A stretch of 64,000 bases of DNA from Pseudomonas sp. LP_7_YM (GCF_004364435.1 NZ_SOCT01000011.1:85367-149366), one strand, 5' to 3'; counted from the stretch's first letter, positions 53,888-62,135 are shown. Made by a program: numbers and translations. The notes: generated by a model from the letters alone, not told the origin.

Positions 53888-55330
53888 TTAAATAGAAAGG
53901 CAGAGGTATTTGATCTCCAGGTAATCTTCGATGCCGTATTTCGAACCTTCACGACCCAGGCCCGACGCTTTCACACCGCCGAACGGCGCGACCTCGTTGG
54001 AGATCAGGCCGGTGTTGATGCCCACCATGCCGTATTCCAGCGCCTCGGCAACGCGGAACACGCGGCTCAGGTTCTGCGCGTAGAAGTACGATGCCAGGCC
54101 GAACTCGGTGTCGTTAGCCATGGCAATCACTTCAGCTTCATCTTTGAAGCGGAACAACGGTGCCAGCGGGCCGAAGGTTTCTTCTTTGGCGACCGCCGCG
54201 TCTTTCGGAACGTTGATCAGAATCGTCGGCTCGAAGAAATTGCCTTCCAGGCTATTACCGCCGCTGAGCACCTTGGCGCCTTTACTGAGCGCGTCGACAA
54301 TGTGTTCCTTGACCTTGGCCACCGCTTTTTCATCGATCAACGGGCCGGTGGTGGTGCCTTCCGTCAGGCCGTCGCCGACTTTCAGCTTGGCAACGGCGGC
54401 TTTGAGCTTCTCGGCGAAGGCGTCGTATACCGAATCCTGCACATAGATGCGGTTGGCACAGACGCACGTCTGACCGTTGTTGCGGTATTTGGAGATGATC
54501 GCGCCTTCGACGGCCTTATCCAGGTCCGCGTCGTCGAACACGATGAACGGTGCGTTGCCGCCAAGCTCCAACGAGACTTTCTTGATGTCATGGGCGCACT
54601 CGGCCATCAACTGGCGGCCAATATCGGTCGAGCCAGTGAACGACAGCTTGCGCACGATCGGGTTGCTGGTCAGTTCAGAGCCGATGTCACCCGCACTGCC
54701 GGTAACCACGCTGAACACGCCGGCCGGAATGCCCGCGCGCTCGGCCAGCTCAGCCAGCGCCAAAGCAGAAAAGGGCGTTTGCGAAGCAGGTTTGAGCACC
54801 ATGGTGCAGCCGGCAGCCAGTGCAGGGCCCGCCTTACGGGTGATCATCGCAGCCGGGAAGTTCCAAGGGGTGATCGCAGCGGTGACGCCGATGGGCTGCT
54901 TGAGCACGATCAGGCGCTTGTCCGGCTGGTGGCCGGGAATTACATCACCGTAGACACGCTTGGCTTCTTCAGAGAACCACTCGATGAAGGATGCGGCGTA
55001 AACAATTTCGCCCTTGGCTTCAGCCAGCGGCTTACCCTGCTCCAGGGTCATCAGACGACCGAGATCGTCCTGATTTTCAATCATCAGTTCGAACCAGCGA
55101 CGCAGCTTGGCACCGCGCTCTTTGGCGGTCAGCGCACGCCAGGCCGGCAGGGCCTTGTCGGCAGCTTCGATGGCACGACGGGTTTCAGCGGCGCCCATTT
55201 TAGGCACGGTACCCAGAATCTCGTTGCTCGACGGATTGTTGACCTTGATGGTCTGGCCGCTGTCGGCATCAGCCCAGGCGCCATTGATGTACGCCTGCTG
55301 GCGGAACAACTTCGAATCTTTGAGCTGCAT
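53888..55330 (-). CDS. gabD: NADP-dependent succinate-semialdehyde dehydrogenase
   Basis: GabD oxidises succinate semialdehyde to succinate. The 480-residue ALDH shows TPWNFPAAMITRKAGPALAAGC, the Rossmann FTGSTDIGRQL, the general-base Glu in LELGGNAPFIVF and the catalytic Cys in GQTCVCANRIYVQ. The C-terminal GREGSKYGIEDYLEIKYLCL is typical of GabD. It is the first gene of gabDT. GABA is abundant in plant apoplast, which fits a plant-associated host. Confidence 0.96.
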   Translation of the reverse strand: MQLKDSKLFRQQAYINGAWADADSGQTIKVNNPSSNEILGTVPKMGAAETRRAIEAADKALPAWRALTAKERGAKLRRWFELMIENQDDLGRLMTLEQGKPLAEAKGEIVYAASFIEWFSEEAKRVYGDVIPGHQPDKRLIVLKQPIGVTAAITPWNFPAAMITRKAGPALAAGCTMVLKPASQTPFSALALAELAERAGIPAGVFSVVTGSAGDIGSELTSNPIVRKLSFTGSTDIGRQLMAECAHDIKKVSLELGGNAPFIVFDDADLDKAVEGAIISKYRNNGQTCVCANRIYVQDSVYDAFAEKLKAAVAKLKVGDGLTEGTTTGPLIDEKAVAKVKEHIVDALSKGAKVLSGGNSLEGNFFEPTILINVPKDAAVAKEETFGPLAPLFRFKDEAEVIAMANDTEFGLASYFYAQNLSRVFRVAEALEYGMVGINTGLISNEVAPFGGVKASGLGREGSKYGIEDYLEIKYLCLSI

Positions 55331-55795
55331 GTCGGCCTCCTAAACAGCACCGCGCAAGGCGGAGCAATTGTTGATTATTAAAGGCGCCTTCGGTTGAGGC
55401 TGCCGTCAGGAAAACATTCGCCAGGCCCCGCACGCACAGATCGCGAAAAGCGCGGACGGCTGAGCGGGAGCGTTTGAAATCTCAAACGAATCCTAGGATC
55501 AACGCGCCTAAAGGACAATAGGGTGTTCGAAAAAAAGAACAAACGCGCCAAAACCATGAAACAGCGGCTAATCGGTTGCAGCTGCCAGTGCCCTTGATCG
55601 CCTTGAAAGACGCGCTCCGATTAGGTGATGAATACGTACTTTACGGGCACACGCAGCGCCATCAAAGGCTCACCAGTACGCAAGGTATCAATAGTCCCGT
55701 GCCCGAATCCGCAAGGTCATGTCTCAACGCGATACACACGGCAAGTCAATGCATTGGACGCTTTGGACGTAGATGGGTATTATGGCGCCCGCGTT
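55331..55795. other. Gap between gabD and the tRNA gene
   Basis: About 465 bp without a supportable gene. The gabD promoter should lie in the first 150 bp, but I see no clear -24/-12 or -35/-10 pair. The tRNA promoter must lie in the last part. Short open frames here have no family resemblance. Confidence 0.35.
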
Positions 55796-55872
55796 GCACC
55801 TGTAGCTCAGCTGGATAGAGTACTGCCCTCCGAAGGCAGGGGTCATGGGTTCGAATCCCGTCTGGTGCACCA
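55796..55872 (+). tRNA. tRNA-Arg (anticodon CCG)
   Basis: This 77-nt gene has a GCACCTG / CTGGTGC acceptor stem with one T-T mismatch, the D-loop AGCTCAGCTGGATAGAGT, the anticodon stem-loop CTGCC-CTCCGAA-GGCAG, the T-arm ATGGG-TTCGAAT-CCCGT and an encoded CCA end. The anticodon CCG reads CGG, Arg. An integrase starts 115 bp downstream, so its 3' half is the probable left attachment site of a genomic island. Confidence 0.95.
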
Positions 55873-55941
55873 TCTTCTATCCCTTGTATTACAAGGGGTT
55901 AGCTCCACTGCCAGAAACCTGTCCTAGTCCTGAAAGTCGTT

Positions 55942-55973
55942 TTTGCCACAAATTTGCCACACTCAAGTGTGGC
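55942..55973. repeat. Direct repeat plus palindrome before the integrase
   Basis: TTTGCCACA occurs at 55942-55950 and again at 55953-55961, an 11-bp step. The second copy enters the palindrome GCCACACT-CA-AGTGTGGC (55956-55973). They are good candidates for integrase arm-type or operator sites, next to the tRNA attachment site. Confidence 0.5.
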
Positions 55974-55986
55974 GGGAATGGTCGAA

Positions 55987-57060
55987 ATGGCAACAATCAG
56001 GAATCGCGGCGAGTATCAGTGGGAAGCGCAAATTCGCCGTAAGGGCTATCCAGCCCAGCGAAAAACCTTCGAAACCAAATCCGATGCCCAAGCCTGGGCA
56101 CGCATGATCGAAAGCGAAATCGACCGAGGCATCTTTGTCTCTCGCGTCGAGGCTGAACGCACTGCCTTTCATCAACTCATCGATCGCTACATCTCCGAAA
56201 TTGCTCCGAAGCACAAAGGCGCGTATTCAGAAATCAAACGCCTGGAAGCACTCAAGCGTCATCCGCTGGCGACACGCATCGTTGCGACCCTTACCTCTTC
56301 AGATTTTGCCCGCTACCGTGACGAGCGCTTGAAGATCCGTAAGGGCAACACGGTGAAGCGTGAACTCGCGTTGTTCCAATGCGTGATTGAGGTTGCTCGT
56401 CGTGAGTGGGGAATTCATCTTGCCGAGAATCCGGTCAGGATGGTCAGCCGTCCCAGCTACAACGACGAACGCTCGCGACGGCTCGACCCAATTGAAGAGC
56501 AATACATGCTTGGCGCGTTAGAGCTTCGTGAGCGACGTGCTGATGGGACCTACGCCGATGCATCACACAATCCCTGGATACGGCCCATCGTCCAACTGGC
56601 GATTGAGACCGCCATGCGCCGTGGCGAGATTTTCGAGCTGCGCTGGAAGCATGTGAACCTGGAACGTAGAACCGCGCACCTTCCTGCGACGAAGAACGGC
56701 CTGCCCAGAACCGTCCCGCTTTCACCAAAGGCCATTCATCTGCTGAAGGATTTGCCACGCTCGCTGTGCGGTCGCGTCTTCCCCACCACGGCTGATGCAC
56801 TCAAAAAGGTCTTTGTGCGAGGCCTGGAGCGAGCCAGGCTGAAATACTTGGGAGATTGCGAAGTGGCGCAGGTAATGCCTCAGGAAGACTTCCTGATCAA
56901 TCTGCGCTTCCACGACCTGCGGCATGAAGCGACCTGTCGGCTTGCGACCAAGCTGCCGAATTTGATTGAGCTTGCGAGCGTGACGGGGCATCGGGAGGTG
57001 AACATGCTGAAGCGGTATTACAACATTACTGCGGAGGAGCTGGCGGCCAAGCTGGCTTGA
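55987..57060 (+). CDS. Tyrosine site-specific integrase of a tRNA-Arg island
   Basis: This 357-residue phage-type integrase has an N-terminal arm-binding part (RNRGEYQWEAQIRRKGYPAQRKTFE), a core-binding SAM-like region (about 55-150) and the catalytic domain. The active residues are Arg in ETAMRRGEIFELRW, Lys in ATKNGLPRTVPL, His-x-x-Arg in RFHDLRHEATCRL, His in VTGHREVNMLKRYY and the nucleophile Tyr in the same segment. All are intact. MATIRNRGEYQ is the usual N-terminus. It lies right behind the tRNA, in the standard orientation for integration into its 3' end. Confidence 0.93.
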   Translation: MATIRNRGEYQWEAQIRRKGYPAQRKTFETKSDAQAWARMIESEIDRGIFVSRVEAERTAFHQLIDRYISEIAPKHKGAYSEIKRLEALKRHPLATRIVATLTSSDFARYRDERLKIRKGNTVKRELALFQCVIEVARREWGIHLAENPVRMVSRPSYNDERSRRLDPIEEQYMLGALELRERRADGTYADASHNPWIRPIVQLAIETAMRRGEIFELRWKHVNLERRTAHLPATKNGLPRTVPLSPKAIHLLKDLPRSLCGRVFPTTADALKKVFVRGLERARLKYLGDCEVAQVMPQEDFLINLRFHDLRHEATCRLATKLPNLIELASVTGHREVNMLKRYYNITAEELAAKLA

Positions 57061-57181
57061 TCGAACCACACCCGACGGTGTCGGTAATTGCACTGACGGA
57101 ACATCATTGCGCACGGCTGAGCCAGTCGTGTGCATCGGATGAGGCCAACACACTGGGTGTTTTTGACCGGCAGAAGTCTGC

Positions 57182-57362
57182 CGATTCTGTTGAAAACAGT
57201 CGGGTCTCTCGAATTGCCAGAAATCTCACCGGTGGAGAAGCGTTTTTTGCGCGTTGTTACGTGAAATCTGTGTACGGATGCCTGTGCGGCACTTCAAGAT
57301 TTCAATCTCATGCGCTCACTTTTCTGCCGTGAAAACCACCTCCGACTTTTTCAACAGAATCG
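57182..57362. mobile_element. MITE-like or IS-remnant element, 181 bp
   Basis: Perfect 15-bp terminal arms CGATTCTGTTGAAAA (57182-57196) and TTTTCAACAGAATCG (57348-57362) are extended inward by AGTCGG / CCGACT. The middle has no gene. It is flanked by decayed sequence (AGAAGCGGCCGGACGACC) that recurs in altered form after the second such element at 60035. An internal deletion of an insertion sequence is the simplest reading. Confidence 0.6.
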
Positions 57363-57581
57363 ACCAGAAGCGGCCGGACGACCGATTAGACTGGTGCGGT
57401 TAGTGGTTCGGCGTCGCGCGCCCATCGCTAGTTTTTTTAAAAAGCTTCAGCTATTACAATTCTGGTACGCCTGTGAATAATCATTCACGAATTTCATCAG
57501 CTTCCTTTTCCAGCTTTTCAGTTCTGTCACTTTCAGCGATAGGATCTGTAAGCTGGCGCTTAAATTTAGCGCGGACCGCCC
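57363..57581. other. AT-richer gap before the PLD gene
   Basis: About 220 bp between the inverted-repeat element and the next gene. GC content drops from about 57430 on, with runs such as GTTTTTTTAAAAAGC. A promoter for the PLD gene should be here but no clear boxes stand out. Confidence 0.3.
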
Positions 57582-58601
57582 ATGTTTCTCTCTACAGAGA
57601 ATTACCTAGCTCAGTTTCGCCGCCTCATCGAGAGCGGTACCAGCGTATCGCTTGCTGTTGCCTTCTGGGGGCGGGGAGCGGATAAATTGATTGAGGACGT
57701 GTGGGCCGGCATTTCCTTACGTATTCTTTTCAATTTTGGCAATGGCGGTACCAATCCTCAGGTCATCCGTGATCTTTTAGACCTAGGCTTACCAGGGCTC
57801 GAGTTACTGATAGCCGACGACCTACATGCCAAGGTAGCAATCAGCGAAACCGCTGCGATAGTTGGATCAGCCAACGTATCTGTTAACGGCCTTGGTCTTG
57901 AAGGTTCGGAGTGTGCTGGCTGGAAGGAAGCTGGCGTGCAGATTGATGACAGTGCGCAGGTGGCTGAGGTGCAGGGATGGTTCGACGCCCTGTGGGCTCG
58001 TGGAGAGGCAGTAACAGACGAGCGCCTGACAGCAGCGCAAATCCAATGGGACAACAATCGCGCCAGCCGTCCCAAGCTGTCCAAAGGCTTCTACCAAGCA
58101 CTTGAAGCAGGTGAGCTAGATGGTCGCGGCATTTATGTTGAGGTACACCGGTTAGACGCCAGTGTAGAAGCCGAGGAAGCTGCGGCTGAGGCTATCAGCG
58201 ACGCGCAGCGAGACGGTATGCTGGGAGCAAGAAACACACAGGTAGACTGGTACGAAGATTGGCCAGAGGACTATGACGAGCCCCTGCCCACCGATAAGGC
58301 GATTATCTCGGTGTATTACTCACCAAATAAGGGCGTGTCCGTAAGCGGGGCCTGCGAGCGGATACCATTTATGGACAGGTCATTCAAGAACGCAGTCGGC
58401 CATACGTCTTCACTTGTCATGGTACGAAAGCTGAAGGAAGTGGAAGGGTTCGCCTTTAGCAGAAGCGATGCTGCGAAGTTGACCAAAATAATCAGACCAT
58501 GGGTGAAGAGCCTGTACGCCGAGGAAGACTCGGACATCGCCCGGTGTCTCTCCTTGGACGTTTTCTTCGACTGGGATAAGAAGAAAAAGGAAATGTCTTA
58601 G
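57582..58601 (+). CDS. Phospholipase D-like (single HKD) island protein
   Basis: The 339 residues begin with a PLD-type half domain. SLAVAFWGRGADKLI (about 23-37) is followed by LHAKVAISETAAIVGSANVSVNGL (about 81-104), with the HxK pair at His82 and Lys84 and the GSxN at about 95-98. The Asp of the HKD motif is replaced by Glu (SET). One HKD per chain suggests a dimer, as in PLD-type nucleases such as NucA and restriction enzymes. The C-terminal 200 residues, with DWYEDWPEDYDEPLP, are unfamiliar. A nuclease role is inferred. It is a lone gene in the island cargo; neighbours are the integrase and the Ntn-hydrolase. Confidence 0.7.
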   Translation: MFLSTENYLAQFRRLIESGTSVSLAVAFWGRGADKLIEDVWAGISLRILFNFGNGGTNPQVIRDLLDLGLPGLELLIADDLHAKVAISETAAIVGSANVSVNGLGLEGSECAGWKEAGVQIDDSAQVAEVQGWFDALWARGEAVTDERLTAAQIQWDNNRASRPKLSKGFYQALEAGELDGRGIYVEVHRLDASVEAEEAAAEAISDAQRDGMLGARNTQVDWYEDWPEDYDEPLPTDKAIISVYYSPNKGVSVSGACERIPFMDRSFKNAVGHTSSLVMVRKLKEVEGFAFSRSDAAKLTKIIRPWVKSLYAEEDSDIARCLSLDVFFDWDKKKKEMS

Positions 58602-58973
58602 AGTACCCACTGCGTTTAAGAGGCGCGGTCTACCAGCCACCCAGTCAAGCCGTTGCCCACGGCAAAACCGGCAAGGTCGGCAAGGTCGGCAAGGTCGGCA
58701 TCATCCCAAATCATGAACGCGCCGTCTCCAGACTCCTTTAGAACAAGATTGGATCAATCATTCAAAACTTGGTAGCACTTCACAATAAGCTATTCATCCA
58801 TCTTCCGCCAGTTTACAATCTAAACATTGGATCAATCTAACTATAACGCGCTAAAAGCATCGACCACTTACCTCGTTGCTTCGAACTTTTTCATTACACT
58901 GAATAACCCCGAACAATCGGCAGACACTTTGCACTAAACCCAGTTAAACACTGAGCAAAATCAAGGGTACACA
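58602..58973 (+). promoter_or_regulatory. Gap with tandem repeats and operator-like direct repeats
   Basis: GGCAAGGTC occurs three times in tandem at 58670-58696. Further on, ATTGGATCAATC occurs at 58748-58759 and 58826-58837; each is part of an inverted GATTG/CATTG-N3-CAATC dyad. The second copy sits directly before a -10-like TATAAC (58842-58847), a good position for a repressor of the downstream Ntn-hydrolase gene. The stretch is AT-rich after 58735. Confidence 0.4.
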
Positions 58974-59795
58974 ATGACTATTTGTGCAGCATGGATCAGA
59001 AAGATCGGTAAATGCGAAGAACTGATGTTCGTTTCAGATAGTCGCTTGTCGGGCGGCAGAAATCTAGATTACTCGCCAAAGATCATTACTCTTGCTAGAT
59101 CAGATTGCGCAATTGCTTTTGCCGGGGAAACCGATATGGCTTACCCCTTGATGCATCAAATTTCCCTCGCAATTTCATCCTACAATCGCGCTAAGACCCG
59201 CGCCATGGATATACGCGAACTTAAGACACATAGCATTAAAGTCTTGAACAGCATGGCATCATCTATTTTCAGTGATATTCCAGAAATGAAAGATCCTGAC
59301 GTATCATTCCTGCTGGGTGGTTACTCGTGGATAAACAAGTGCTTTGATATTTGGGGAATTAGATACGCAAAAAAAGAAAAGTGTTTTATTGCAAGACATG
59401 TGAATAGCTGGGTTGGTGGAATGGATCCAGTATTATTCGGCGGCGATAAAGCCAAGGAAGCCAACAAAAACTTGGTTAAGCTTATGCAAAGAAAGGGAGC
59501 CTTAGTTGGTAGCAAGGCAGTCAACAGCGCTTTCGATATGGAGCCACTTGAGGTCGTAAGAGATATGCTGCGCAGCAGCAACAAAAATGACAGTATCGGC
59601 GGAGCCCTTCAGGTAGTTAAGGTTTATCAGCATATGAATGCACTGCCTTTGGGTGTTTTTTGGCCTGATCGAGCTAGCGGTTCTGTTTATATACAAGGAC
59701 GCCCTCTTCTTGGGTATGAAAGCACTGATTTCTGGGTCATTGACCCTGACACTTTCCACTCAGAAAAGGTTAACCGAAAATCTGTTGAAGTATAA
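58974..59795 (+). CDS. Proteasome-like Ntn-hydrolase family protein
   Basis: The 273 residues resemble proteasome beta/HslV-type Ntn hydrolases. After Met removal the N-terminus would be Thr (MTICAAWIRK), the nucleophile position. VSDSRLSG places an Asp at residue 22, and SPKIITL a Lys at residue 36, matching the spacing of Thr1/Asp17/Lys33 in proteasomes within a few residues. IAFAGETDMAYPLM matches the GFAG strand of HslV. The C-terminal 100 residues are unfamiliar. AAGGG lies ahead of the ATG. No ATPase partner is nearby. Codon use is AT-richer than the chromosome. Function is unknown; a protease or amidase in a defence context is inference. Confidence 0.65.
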   Translation: MTICAAWIRKIGKCEELMFVSDSRLSGGRNLDYSPKIITLARSDCAIAFAGETDMAYPLMHQISLAISSYNRAKTRAMDIRELKTHSIKVLNSMASSIFSDIPEMKDPDVSFLLGGYSWINKCFDIWGIRYAKKEKCFIARHVNSWVGGMDPVLFGGDKAKEANKNLVKLMQRKGALVGSKAVNSAFDMEPLEVVRDMLRSSNKNDSIGGALQVVKVYQHMNALPLGVFWPDRASGSVYIQGRPLLGYESTDFWVIDPDTFHSEKVNRKSVEV

Positions 59796-60476
59796 TCCAG
59801 AATATCCGTGCGGACGGAGAGACAACTATCCCCCCGTCCGTTATAGGGTCCAGGCTGTGTAAAAACGCATGCATCGTTTTAAAGTCTGCTTTGCTACGTA
59901 AAGTCTGCCAGCGGCTTGGTTAATCAGCAGACCAGAATTTTGCGTAGGAGCGCGATTTTTGTTCCGATTGTCAATTCTTTCCTAAAAACGTTTTTACACA
60001 GCGTCGGCCGCTTTCCACCCTTCACAACAGGCAGCAATCGGCCAGAAGCGGACGGTCTCATTGGGGTTGAGCTGGTCTTCCTGAGGCTCGAAAAAATATA
60101 GATCAATTTGGTCGTGCTGCGGACTTCCAAGCTATTGCCCGACAAGCTTGGATTGATAAATCTCAAAACATCTTCTAAACTAAAACTGCCAATATGATAA
60201 AAATAGGGCGATGATTTCTTGGCAAAAGATTTGTCCGTATGTATTGCCTCCGAGCTACTTCATAGAGACTTTTATAACCAAAGACCTCCCAAGCATTCAT
60301 GCTGAACTATTGCCGAGCAATAATGACTTTAAGTTTTCGCCGTCGATCTATTGCCAATCTAATAAGTCATAATCGAGCTGTGAGTTCGGCATGGTACCCT
60401 CCTTGGGGTAGATTGCTAAATTTGGCGGTAAAAAATGCCCAGCATATTTTATCTGCTGCAACTATTTATTGGTTTA
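59796..60476. other. Long AT-rich gap with an inverted-repeat element
   Basis: About 680 bp without a supportable gene. A weak hairpin CGGACGG/CCGTCCG (59811-59840) may end the upstream gene. The MITE-like element at 59854-60002 follows, then decayed sequence (AATCGGCCAGAAGCGGACGG near 60036) and AT-rich DNA that fits the end of the HEPN operon. Short open frames here look random. Confidence 0.45.
59854..60002. mobile_element. MITE-like or IS-remnant element, 149 bp
   Basis: Perfect 14-bp terminal arms GCTGTGTAAAAACG (59854-59867) and CGTTTTTACACAGC (59989-60002). The outer flanks GGTCCAG and (reversed) GGCCGAC partly match, so the true ends may reach 7 bp further. No gene inside. Confidence 0.6.
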
Positions 60477-61058
60477 TCATTCCATTAGCCTAAACCAATC
60501 TCGGACAGTAAGCTTCAACCTGACAACTTCATCTTCGGCCAGAGGACTACAGTGCGCTATTGGCCCCCGCAAAAGATTTAGGTTGCTCATGACTCGGTTG
60601 AATCCTTTTTGACTATTAAAAAGGTCACCAAACTTTTCCCAGTTTTTTCGCACAATCTCACCAAGCTCACCGAATGTAGTATAATCTAATTCATCTTCGG
60701 ATCTTTGAGTGAAAGCCGAATCAATTTCTCTCTGAATATTGTCCTTTACGTTCTTACGAGTTTGATCCGGTATATCTGCTGTTTCCCACCAGTCATCACC
60801 TAGCTCTGAAAGTAATTTTTCATTAATCATTTTTCTGATAGAAACCTCTAGGCAGTAGAATAATTCATAATGAACCGCCATTTCTCGTGCTTCCACGCGT
60901 ATTAGGTGCTGAAACTGCGGGTAGTATTCATCATCTTTCTCTTCTGATAAATGTATGTCTCTACCTAAATCTATTTTCAGATCTCGCTCAACATGGTCAA
61001 GAGACCTCTCTGCCATCTGGTTCGAAATTGCGAATAGCTTTATCTTGTCTTCCATCAT
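60477..61058 (-). CDS. Swt1-type HEPN domain protein (probable RNase toxin-like)
   Basis: The 193-residue helical protein has the Swt1/HEPN pattern: an acidic helix with HYELFYCLEVSIRKMINEKL (about 63-82), WWETADIP, then YTTFGELGEIVRKNWEKFGDLF and LNLLRGPIAHCSPLAEDEVVRL. The R-x4-H motif (Arg164, His169) is the HEPN catalytic pair that cuts RNA in many toxin and Abi proteins. Its ATG overlaps the stop of the DUF5343 gene by 4 bp, so the two are one operon and are probably made in fixed ratio. Toxin activity is inferred. It is AT-rich relative to the core genome. Confidence 0.75.
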   Translation of the reverse strand: MMEDKIKLFAISNQMAERSLDHVERDLKIDLGRDIHLSEEKDDEYYPQFQHLIRVEAREMAVHYELFYCLEVSIRKMINEKLLSELGDDWWETADIPDQTRKNVKDNIQREIDSAFTQRSEDELDYTTFGELGEIVRKNWEKFGDLFNSQKGFNRVMSNLNLLRGPIAHCSPLAEDEVVRLKLTVRDWFRLME

Positions 61059-61705
61059 GATTTCTTCAGTAAATTTTCTCGCAGGCTTTTGAAGATGGCG
61101 TTGAAAACAGCCACATCATCGGTTTTAGGCAGCACTAAGTTTATTGTATAGGAAAGACTCAAGCCAAATTCCTCTGCAATATTTTGAGAGCCGTTTGTTT
61201 TCAGTCGCTCGGGTAGCTCGGTCTCTTCATTTACTAACGGTTTCTCATGGACAATGTCGGACGTGGAGATTTTGAAATCTGCGAAACCCTTCAATGCTTC
61301 AAACGTACCGACGACTGCTTGTACCGTTTTGTTGCCTTTTTCTGATCCTGTCATTTCGACAATCAGCCCCTCAAGATCAGATTTACTGAGGCTATGCGCG
61401 TATTCGTTTCGAGAGTATATGTCGGAGTATCCTTTTCGAATCGCTTCTGCCATGGCCGCTTTTGAAATTGCTTTATTAGTGTTCCTGAATTGCTTATATA
61501 GATCTGTAGGACTACCATCGCTTGAAAGAAATGCTATTTTCTTTGCTAGCGATATAAAGGCTCTAGCACTGCCTCCGCTAAATCCAAGCTCAGTAGCCAA
61601 ATAGTCTTGTGTAAATCTGTCAGGAGTGGCTGCTACTTTTATTTTCTCCAGCACCTTGGCTACTAACCCAGTGGCGTTCATATAAGGCGGATACGATTTT
61701 GCCAT
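61055..61705 (-). CDS. DUF5343-family protein, partner of the HEPN protein
   Basis: The 216 residues match DUF5343. The start YPPYMNATGLVAKVLEKIKVAATPDRFTQDYLATELGFSGGSARAFISLAKKI is winged-helix-like, followed by LSSDGSPTDLYKQFRNT. The C-terminal part LSYTINLVLPKTDDVAVFNAIFKSLRENLL is a second conserved block. A DNA- or protein-binding role is suggested by the winged-helix look. The function is not known; as first gene of a coupled pair with a HEPN protein it could be the sensor or the antitoxin. It has no visible nuclease motif. Confidence 0.75.
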   Translation of the reverse strand: MAKSYPPYMNATGLVAKVLEKIKVAATPDRFTQDYLATELGFSGGSARAFISLAKKIAFLSSDGSPTDLYKQFRNTNKAISKAAMAEAIRKGYSDIYSRNEYAHSLSKSDLEGLIVEMTGSEKGNKTVQAVVGTFEALKGFADFKISTSDIVHEKPLVNEETELPERLKTNGSQNIAEEFGLSLSYTINLVLPKTDDVAVFNAIFKSLRENLLKKS

Positions 61706-62135
61706 TACAATTTCCTTTTGCTTTAAGGCACGTTTCTGGGACTAGTATTTGGTTGAGGGGCGGGCTTTAGCCCGTCCTGAGTGAGCGAAGCTTGCGGCTT
61801 GAAAGTGCGGCAGCAAATCCCTTCCCAACTCTACTCGATCCGCAGGAAGCGTGTCTATTGCACGTGGGTTACGCCGCACGGCAGAAATAGGTCTGCCGAG
61901 GTCGAGGCACCTCCTATAAATCTCGTAGCGCATGGCCGGGTCCTTACCTTTACTCAGCACGAAGGCACCATTTGCATAGGCAGGATATTTTTCACCGGAG
62001 CGAGGGGCCAAAAAACGTCCGCCTTTGGCTGTTAGCCGACCTCGGCGAATGGCGGCTTTGGGTCGAATTTAGTCGATCAATGACACCCAGTATGCTGGTC
62101 AAATCGAATGCAAACGGACGGTCAAGTCCATGCAA
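61706..62135. other. Gene-free decayed stretch in the island
   Basis: About 430 bp. The part at 61740-62010 is GC-rich again and reads as an 89-codon open frame on the minus strand without known relatives. 62035-62130 contains degenerate repeat sequence common between Pseudomonas genes (GGCGAATGGCGGCTTTGGGT, AACGGACGGTC). The operon promoter for the DUF5343 gene should lie in the first 100 bp, where AATT-rich text precedes it. Confidence 0.35.

Noticed and set aside
57057..57332. 91-codon frame after the integrase
   Set aside because: Runs through the inverted-repeat element and has no family resemblance.
60299..60493. 64-codon plus-strand frame before the HEPN operon end
   Set aside because: Random-looking composition in an AT-rich gap and overlaps the convergent HEPN gene.
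61742..62011. 89-codon minus-strand frame in the island
   Set aside because: Looks like decayed intergenic DNA; no ribosome site or motif, although a relic of a mobile gene cannot be excluded.
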